Assembly (NCBI GenBank): GCA_015067525.1
Contig: SVMH01000018.1
Location: 1-38,549, forward strand
Direction: 5' to 3'
From: Oscillospiraceae bacterium
GTDB lineage: Bacteria; Bacillota; Clostridia; Oscillospirales; Oscillospiraceae
DNA: 38,549 nucleotides
In this document: in pieces, positions 31,567 to 38,549 of the stretch
How positions within the stretch are numbered: the first letter of the stretch is position 1
Layout: each line of letters opens with the position of its first letter
Made by a program: the position numbers and the translations under genes
Notes under the pieces: model-generated
Told to the model about the DNA's origin: nothing
Seen by the model: the letters and a program-made list of their open reading frames with translations, nothing else
The model's database searches: none

Positions 31567-32746
31567 GAAAATGGAATTTACCCGGGGCAATCCGCAGGAG
31601 GAGGCCCCCAAGAGAATTGAAAAGAAGAGTAAGCGCCGCATCCTGCCGCTGCTGGGCGTGGTGCTGGGCGTTTTGCTGATCGTGCTGGCCGCCGTGCTGT
31701 GGGATTCCACCGCCTTTGACGGGCTGCGCCGCGCGGTGATCTACGCCTCGGCGGAGAAGGACGAGACGGGCTGCGCCAAGCTCTACACCTACGCCGCGGA
31801 GAAGGACGGGTGCTATGCCTCCCTTGGCGGCAGTCTGGTGCAGGCCACGGCCCGCCGCATCCTGCTGCTGGGTGAGGACGGTCAGGCCCGCTACAATGCC
31901 GACGTGAAGTTCACCCGCAGCGCCGTGGTATCCAACGGCCAGCTGGCGGCGGTGTACGACATCGGCGGCACCGACATCCACCTGCTCAACAGCAAGGGTC
32001 TGGTGCGCCGTCTGACGGCGGAGGGCGAGATCCTCTCGTGCACCCTCAACGAAAAGGGCGCGCTGGCGGTGACCATCAACAAAAGCGGCTACAAGGCCGC
32101 CGTGGTGGTCTATAACGAAAAGGGCGAGAAGGCCTTTGCCTTCCACTCCTCCGACCGGTTTTTGATGACGGCCGCCGTGTCCCGCGACGGCAAGACCATG
32201 GCGGCGGTGACGCTGGGTCAGAACGAGGGCGTGTTTGCCAGCAATCTGGTGCTCTACGCGCTGAACAGCACCGAGCCGCTGACGGACAGCCTTCTGACCG
32301 GCAGCGCCGTGTACGAGCTGACCGCCATGGGCAAGCGCTGGTGCGCCGTGGGTGAGGACGGGCTCCATATCCTCACCGCGGACGGGGAAAAGGCCGCTTT
32401 TTACGATTTTGAAGGCAGCTATCTGCGCCGCTGCACGCTGGAGGGCGACGGCTTTGCCGCCGCGCTGCTGGGCCGCTACAAGTCCGGCACGCAGGCCCGT
32501 CTGGTGACAGTGGATGACGAGGGCGTGCTTCTGGCCGCCGCGGACGTGGAGAAGGAAGTGCTGAGCCTGTCCGCCGCCGGCAAGTATGTGGCGGTGCTCT
32601 ACAGCGACGAGCTGGTGATTTACGACAAAAATCTGGAAGTCTGCGCCCGTCTGGAGGACATGAGTGCCGCCAAGCAGGTGCTGATGCGCGCTGACGGCAG
32701 CGCGGTGCTGGTGGGCGCGGATTCCGCCAGTCTGTATTTACCCTAA
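31559..32746 (+). CDS. DUF5711-like membrane-anchored beta-propeller protein
   Basis: This protein of about 395 residues has a charged N-terminus, one transmembrane helix (about 29-50: ILPLLGVVLGVLLIVLAAVL), and a long extracytoplasmic part. The latter consists of repeated short beta blades (AVVSNGQLAAVYDIGGTDIHLLNSKG, AAVSRDGKTMAAVTLG, SLSAAGKYVAVLYSDELVIYDKN), like WD40/PQQ propellers. This matches DUF5711 proteins of clostridia, of unknown function. Several ATGs are possible (31541, 31547, 31559, 31571); 31559 overlaps the truA stop by eight bases and is the best compromise. Confidence 0.7.
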   Translation: MDKKMEFTRGNPQEEAPKRIEKKSKRRILPLLGVVLGVLLIVLAAVLWDSTAFDGLRRAVIYASAEKDETGCAKLYTYAAEKDGCYASLGGSLVQATARRILLLGEDGQARYNADVKFTRSAVVSNGQLAAVYDIGGTDIHLLNSKGLVRRLTAEGEILSCTLNEKGALAVTINKSGYKAAVVVYNEKGEKAFAFHSSDRFLMTAAVSRDGKTMAAVTLGQNEGVFASNLVLYALNSTEPLTDSLLTGSAVYELTAMGKRWCAVGEDGLHILTADGEKAAFYDFEGSYLRRCTLEGDGFAAALLGRYKSGTQARLVTVDDEGVLLAAADVEKEVLSLSAAGKYVAVLYSDELVIYDKNLEVCARLEDMSAAKQVLMRADGSAVLVGADSASLYLP

Positions 32747-32761
32747 AAGGAGGGGAAACGT

Positions 32762-33403
32762 ATGATGCTCGCAGATATCGTGATCGCGGCGGTGCTGGTG
32801 CTGGCGGTGATCATCGGCGCGTGGAAGGGTCTGGTGAAGAGCCTTGCCGGCGTGGTGATCGTGGTGGCGGCCTTTATCGGCGCATCCTTTGTGGCCAATG
32901 CCTTTGCCGAGCCCGTGGCCGACTGGCTGGGGCCGGTGATCGAGGAGAATATTCTCGACAAGCTGGCGGCGGAGGACACCACCGACGCCGAGACCATGCT
33001 TTCGGCCTTCCATTTCCGCGGCGAGAGCCTGCAGCAGATGGTGGACGAGGTGATGGGCAAGGTGAAGGAGACGGGAATGGATCTCCTGAGCGCCGTGACG
33101 GACAGCGTGGCACAGTCCGTGGCCTATGCCGCCGTATATCTGGTGGCGTTTCTGGCGCTGCTGCTGGTGCTGTGGCTTTTGATGAAGCCGGTGCATCTGC
33201 TGGTGAAGCTGCCGGGCCTGCGGACGGTCAACGCGCTGGGCGGCGGCGCATTGGGCCTTGTGTGGGGTGCGCTGCTGGTGTTCTTCGCCGTGTGGCTGAT
33301 GCAGCGGTTTGACTGGTACATCACCGCCGACATGGTGGCAAACTCCACGCTGCTGCACTTCTTCGCCACCAACAGCCCCATCAGTCTCATTACGTCTTTG
33401 TAA
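32762..33403 (+). CDS. CvpA family membrane protein
   Basis: This 213-residue protein has the CvpA start MMLADIVIAAVLVLAVIIGAWKGLVKSLAG. There are helices at about 5-22, 27-47, 120-142 and 158-178 and an amphipathic middle part. CvpA proteins are inner-membrane proteins linked to colicin V production, purF and envelope tolerance; the mechanism is not settled. AGGAGG eight bases upstream fixes the start. It lies 15 bases after the DUF5711 gene and 48 bases before the ClpE-like gene. Confidence 0.85.
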   Translation: MMLADIVIAAVLVLAVIIGAWKGLVKSLAGVVIVVAAFIGASFVANAFAEPVADWLGPVIEENILDKLAAEDTTDAETMLSAFHFRGESLQQMVDEVMGKVKETGMDLLSAVTDSVAQSVAYAAVYLVAFLALLLVLWLLMKPVHLLVKLPGLRTVNALGGGALGLVWGALLVFFAVWLMQRFDWYITADMVANSTLLHFFATNSPISLITSL

Positions 33404-33451
33404 ATTCGCCGGACTTCCGGCATATCCATATACCCATAACGGAGGGAAACC

Positions 33452-35767
<2,316 letters not shown>

Positions 35768-35780
35768 GAGGAGAGAGGGT

Positions 35781-35993
35781 ATGAACCTTTTTCGCAAAGA
35801 TATCGAGCCCCGCTGCGCCTACTGTGAAAAGGGCAGCCAGTTCAGCGACACGGAAGTGGCATGCGTCAAGCGGGGCATCGTGCCGGCGGAGCACCACTGC
35901 GGCGCTTTCCGCTACGATCCCCTCAAGCGGGTGCCGCCCCGCCCCGTGAAGCTGGAGCAGAATAAGCTGAAGAAGGAAGATTTTTCCCTGTGA
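35781..35993 (+). CDS. Small zinc-ribbon-like protein (70 residues)
   Basis: This is a 70-residue protein with four cysteines (C12, C15, C28, C40) in CAYCEKG...ACVKRG...HHCGAFRYDPLKR, an arrangement that can bind one zinc or iron. The C-terminal third is basic. Similar small clostridial proteins are annotated only as hypothetical. GAGGAGAGAGG precedes the ATG. It lies 13 bases after the ClpE-like gene and 13 bases before the EFR1 gene, so it is almost certainly translated from the same transcript. Confidence 0.75.
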   Translation: MNLFRKDIEPRCAYCEKGSQFSDTEVACVKRGIVPAEHHCGAFRYDPLKRVPPRPVKLEQNKLKKEDFSL

Positions 35994-36006
35994 GGAGGGG
36001 CGAACT

Positions 36007-36834
36007 ATGCGCGTAAGAAACATCTGGGCGGTGTATTTCAGCGCCACCGGTACCACCGAAAAGACGGTGAGAACCGTTGCCGCCGCCGCGGCGGAGGTAT
36101 TGGACGCGCCGTGGCAGGCCGTCAGCTTTACCCTGCCCCAAGAGCGGCAGGAGAAGCTGCAGTTCTGCACCGGTGATCTGGTGTTTGTGGCCACGCCGGT
36201 GTACGCCGGCCGCGTGCCCAATGTGCTGCTGCCCTTTTTGACGGAGAATGTCATCGGCAACGGCGCACTGGCCGTGCCCGTGGTGCTGTACGGCAACCGC
36301 AATTATGACGATGCGCTCATGGAGCTGCGCAACATCCTGCAGGCCAATCATTTTGCCTGCGTGGCGGGCGCCGCCTTCGTGGGGGAGCACGCCTTCTCCC
36401 GCGTGCTGGCCGCCGGCCGGCCCGACGCCGAGGACTGCGCGCTGATTGAGGGCTTCGGCGAGGCGGTGGGCCGCAAGGTGCGGCGGCTGGAGCACACGCC
36501 GGAAACCGCAGTGGCGGTGGGCGGCTGCGATCCTATCCGCCCCTACTACAAGCCCCGGGACCGCCAGGGCAACTTCATCAATATCCTGAAGGTCAAGCCC
36601 GTGACGGACATGGACAAGTGCAGCGGCTGCGGTCTGTGCGCTGAAAAATGCCCCATGGGGTCGATTTCCGCCCACAACGTGGCGGAGGTGGCCGGCATCT
36701 GCATCAAGTGCTGCGCCTGCGTCAAGGGCTGCCCCACGGGGGCCAAATACTTCACCGACGAGGGCTACCTCTACCACCAGCACGAGCTGGAGGAGATGTA
36801 TGCCCGCCGCGGGGAAGTGGAGATGTTTTTGTAA
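36007..36834 (+). CDS. EFR1 family ferredoxin (flavodoxin-fold plus 2[4Fe-4S])
   Basis: This 275-residue protein has an N-terminal flavodoxin-like domain (VYFSATGTTEKTVRTVA, FVATPVYAGRVPNVLLPFL, VVLYGNRNYDDALMELRNIL). The C-terminal part carries two ferredoxin motifs (CSGCGLCAEKCP and CIKCCACVKGCP), the EFR1 layout. Such proteins shuttle electrons in anaerobes; the partner is unknown. GGAGGGGCG precedes the ATG. The stop TAA overlaps the ATG of the broken transposase (TAATG). Confidence 0.9.
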   Translation: MRVRNIWAVYFSATGTTEKTVRTVAAAAAEVLDAPWQAVSFTLPQERQEKLQFCTGDLVFVATPVYAGRVPNVLLPFLTENVIGNGALAVPVVLYGNRNYDDALMELRNILQANHFACVAGAAFVGEHAFSRVLAAGRPDAEDCALIEGFGEAVGRKVRRLEHTPETAVAVGGCDPIRPYYKPRDRQGNFINILKVKPVTDMDKCSGCGLCAEKCPMGSISAHNVAEVAGICIKCCACVKGCPTGAKYFTDEGYLYHQHELEEMYARRGEVEMFL

Positions 36835-37321
36835 TGGATGTTTTGCCGAAGCGCAAGTCGCCGCGGCTGGCGGATTGGGACTATTCCTCATCGGGTGCGT
36901 ATTTCGTGACGGTGTGTACCCGGGGAAAGGAAAGGCTCCTTGGAACGGTCGTAGGGGGCGGCGTTTGGTGCAGTTGACAGCACGTGGAAAGGCTGCACAG
37001 GGTATTCTGCTGCAAATGGAGGAGTACAAAACGGTAAAGGTGGAAAAGACAGCCATTATGCCCAACCATATCCACCTGCTCCTGTTCGTGAGGGAAGGTG
37101 AGTGTGCCGGTTCGTCGCAAGCGCCGAACCCTACGAATGCGGCTGTTCCGCTGTTTGTGTCTTTGTTCAAACGTAAATGTAATCGAATTTGCGGCGAAAA
37201 CATCTGGCAGCGCTCTTATCATGACCACATCGTCCGTGACGAGGCCGATTATCAGCGCATTTGGGAATATATCGACACCAATCCTGCCAAATGGCGGGAA
37301 GACTGCTTTTACAGCGAATGA
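36834..37321 (+). pseudogene. REP-associated tyrosine transposase (Y1/IS200-like), frameshifted
   Basis: Frame one (from 36834) gives the typical RAYT start with RLADWDYSSSGAYFVTVCTRGKERLLG and stops at 36977. A second frame continues with LTARGKAAQGILLQMEEYKTVKVEKTAIMPNHIHLLLF, the HUH motif (HIH), and the ending IWQRSYHDHIVRDEADYQRIWEYIDTNPAKW, which holds the catalytic tyrosine region. Joining them needs a one-base shift near the GGGGG at 36947-36951. RAYTs process REP palindromes; the REP-like elements in this window are possible substrates. It is likely inactive unless frameshifting occurs. Confidence 0.8.
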
Positions 37322-37323
37322 AA

Positions 37324-37355
37324 AAAACCACCCCGATATGGGGTGGTTTTTGTTC
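37324..37355. terminator. Bidirectional terminator after the transposase remnant
   Basis: An 11-bp stem, AAAACCACCCC (37324-37334) with GGGGTGGTTTT (37340-37350), is framed by A- and T-runs. It ends the plus-strand run and also the minus-strand microprotein gene (stop 37358). Confidence 0.9.
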
Positions 37356-37357
37356 TT

Positions 37358-37444
37358 TTACCGGTGGCTGATCCAGAGCACGGCGAAGATGATCAGCAGG
37401 ATGAAACCTGCCGAAAGGAACAGGGGAAGAACCGAAAAGGCCAT
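37358..37444 (-). CDS. 28-residue single-helix membrane microprotein
   Basis: This small frame reads MAFSVLPLFLSAGFILLIIF then AVLWISHR. One hydrophobic helix covers nearly the whole length and the C-terminus carries a histidine/arginine tail. AAGGAGG lies eight bases before the ATG and overlaps the stop of the upstream HAD gene (TAAGGAGG), and a terminator follows directly. This gene-like arrangement argues that it is translated. No family is recognised; small membrane proteins of this size often bind larger membrane complexes (inference). Confidence 0.65.
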   Translation of the reverse strand: MAFSVLPLFLSAGFILLIIFAVLWISHR

Positions 37445-37456
37445 ATCGCGTCCTCC

Positions 37457-38140
37457 TTATACAATATCATACAGTTCCCGCAGGTCGCGGATCTCGTAGT
37501 CCACGGTCACATCGTCGGGTCGGGCCTCGCCCTTCAGGTTGTACCAGCAAGCCGGCAGCCCGGCGTTGTTGGCGCCCTTGATGTCGCTGGAGAGGCTGTC
37601 GCCGATGACGAGGCAGTTATCCTTCGTGATGCCGTCGATGCGCTCGAAGACATAGTCGAAATATGCCTTGCTGGGTTTGGCGGCGCCGGCCTCCTCGGAG
37701 ATGAAGGCGGCGGTGATGTAGGGCGCGATGGCGCTGGCGGCGAGACGGGCGCGCTGCACCGAGGCCACGGCGTTGGTGACGATGTACAGCTTGTGGGTGC
37801 GGCTCAGCGTCTCCACCACCTCCAGCGCGTGGGGCAGGAGGGCGGTGCTGCTGCCAAGACCTGCGAGCTGGATGCGGTTGCACTCGGCGGGGTCGGCGTC
37901 CACGCCCATGGCGGCGCAGAAGCGGCGGAACCGCTCCACCACCAGAAACTCCTTGGTTACCTCACCGCGGTCCAACTGATGCCACAGGGGGCGGTTGATG
38001 GATTCGTAGAACTCGTACAGCTCCTCGGTATAGGTCAGGCCGCAATATTCGCACGTTTGGGCAAAGGCGTTGTGGTTGGCGGCTTCAAAGTCGAAGAGGG
38101 TATTGTCGGCGTCAAACAGCAGGTACTGGTAACGGCTCAT
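37457..38140 (-). CDS. HAD-family YjjG-type pyrimidine nucleotidase
   Basis: This 227-residue HAD phosphatase has motif I LFDADNTLFDF (nucleophile D and D+2), a helical C1 cap (NHNAFAQTCEYCGLTYTEELYEFYESINRPLWHQLDRGEV), motif II IVTNA, motif III lysine in AAKPSKAYFDYVFERI, and motif IV VIGDSLSSDIKGANNAGL. This matches YjjG, which dephosphorylates pyrimidine nucleotides including damaged ones. The ATG at 38140 has AAGGAGG about ten bases upstream; a longer frame runs through the promoter. It is followed by the 28-residue protein. Confidence 0.88.
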   Translation of the reverse strand: MSRYQYLLFDADNTLFDFEAANHNAFAQTCEYCGLTYTEELYEFYESINRPLWHQLDRGEVTKEFLVVERFRRFCAAMGVDADPAECNRIQLAGLGSSTALLPHALEVVETLSRTHKLYIVTNAVASVQRARLAASAIAPYITAAFISEEAGAAKPSKAYFDYVFERIDGITKDNCLVIGDSLSSDIKGANNAGLPACWYNLKGEARPDDVTVDYEIRDLRELYDIV

Positions 38141-38171
38141 GGGCGAGGGCCTCCTTATATATATTATATAT

Positions 38172-38200
38172 AGTATAGCATAAACGACAAAGCGGTGCAA
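38172..38200 (-). promoter_or_regulatory. Promoter of the YjjG-like gene
   Basis: Minus-strand TTGCAC (38195-38200), 17 bp, TATACT (38172-38177), with TG before the -10 (TGCTATACT). The A/T-rich stretch after it (38155-38172) forms the leader. Confidence 0.8.
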
Positions 38201-38297
38201 CATGGTGCAGGTGGCACAAGCAGCGCAGGGCGATCAGCGGTGGTTTTGACAGCTATCACAAATACTTAAAAAGGAGAAAGTTTTTGAAAAAAGAGGG

Positions 38298-38326
38298 TTG
38301 ACAAAACGGGGGTGTCATGGTATTCT
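38298..38326 (+). promoter_or_regulatory. rRNA operon promoter P1
   Basis: TTGACA (38298-38303), 17 bp, TATTCT (38321-38326), TG-extended. An A/T-rich stretch (about 38262-38294) upstream resembles an UP element. Confidence 0.8.
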
Positions 38327-38390
38327 ATCAAAGCTGTCTGCGAGAACGGACGGCGGGTCCAAAAAAATCGACAACTTTTGAAAAAAGGTG

Positions 38391-38419
38391 TTGACAAGAG
38401 CGGAAAGTTGTGGTAGCAT
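38391..38419 (+). promoter_or_regulatory. rRNA operon promoter P2
   Basis: TTGACA (38391-38396), 17 bp, TAGCAT (38414-38419), TG-extended, 93 bp downstream of P1. The preceding stretch CTTTTGAAAAAAGGTG repeats that before P1 (TTTTTGAAAAAAGAGGG). Confidence 0.8.
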
Positions 38420-38426
38420 AGAACTG

Positions 38427-38549
38427 TTCCGCGAATGGGACGTGTACCTTGTAAATTAAACAATGAACGAAACGAAAAGCACCAGACGGGAGCACAGAAA
38501 TGTGCGACTAGAAGCTTGCGCGAAGTACCGGGTTTAGTCAATTACCGGG
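38427..38549 (+). other. Start of the rRNA operon leader (16S expected beyond the window)
   Basis: The tail after P2 contains ACCTTGTAAATTAAACAATG and a GCACA-GAAA-TGTGC hairpin, as in precursor leaders of clostridial rRNA operons. The 16S gene itself is not in the window, so this is an inference from tandem promoters plus leader style. Confidence 0.65.

Noticed and set aside
36944-36952. Programmed -1 frameshift site in the RAYT gene
   Set aside because: The bases AGGGGGC do not form a good X-XXY-YYZ slippery heptamer in the zero frame and no downstream stimulatory hairpin was seen; a simple indel is more likely.

Overview
The window is a dense, roughly 60% GC chromosomal segment of a low-redundancy Firmicute. 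Core gene order (dnaG-rpoD, ecfA1-ecfA2-ecfT-truA, rplJ-rplL behind an L10 leader), strong AGGAGG-type ribosome binding sites, sigma-A promoters and many bidirectional terminators point to a gut Oscillospiraceae (Oscillibacter / Flavonifractor / Dysosmobacter-like). The family placement is inference from style and gene content. No prophage, CRISPR array or antibiotic-resistance gene was seen. The only mobile-element gene is a broken REP-associated tyrosine transposase.

Layout. 1-1430: the end of rplA, an L10-leader attenuator, rplJ, rplL and a terminator. 1599-2231: a membrane-anchored XRE regulator. 2274-5925 (minus): dnaG, rpoD and a cupin gene. 6071-8169 (minus): a prdX-like deacylase gene and murC, with murC back to back with cca. 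9689-12242: a DMT exporter and an AI-2E/YtvI-type protein (minus), then a PheB-like ACT regulator (plus). 12478-12984: a DUF6512 protein. 13028-16063 (minus): a four-gene operon of CPBP protease, QueH, an FrhB-like ferredoxin protein and a small membrane protein. 16254-18427 (minus): a two-component system. 18468-18977: copy 1 of a long non-coding repeat. 19030-21072 (minus): a DUF1287 protein and a GT2 glycosyltransferase. 21360-23319: a small protein and cardiolipin synthase. 23417-26613 (minus): a WYL regulator, a lipoprotein, DUF1622 and a choloylglycine hydrolase. 26808-30225: a methyltransferase and the ECF vitamin-transport module. 30248-30676: copy 2 of the long repeat. 30811-37321: truA, a beta-propeller protein, CvpA, a ClpE-like ATPase, a zinc-ribbon protein, an EFR1 ferredoxin protein and the broken transposase. 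37358-38140 (minus): a YjjG-type phosphatase and a 28-residue membrane protein. 38298-38549: tandem rRNA promoters and the start of an rRNA leader.

How the genes work together. Translation and transcription functions dominate (L1, L10, L7/L12, sigma-A, primase, CCA-adding enzyme, TruA, QueH, Pro-tRNA editing and an rRNA promoter). Envelope functions follow (MurC, cardiolipin synthase, GT2, two-component system, CvpA, AI-2E family). The choloylglycine hydrolase fits a bile-exposed gut niche.

The most interesting material is non-coding. A structured repeat of about 430-510 bp occurs twice. It has hairpin-tipped inverted ends and a core 74/75 identical between copies, and one copy splits the normally contiguous ecfT-truA pair. 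A family of five two-hairpin REP-like elements is scattered through the window. Sigma-A carries four 32-residue tandem units between regions 1.2 and 2.1. Smaller regulatory points are a palindromic -10 shared by murC and cca, a perfect 27-bp operator before the glycosyltransferase, and an attenuator-like leader before cardiolipin synthase.
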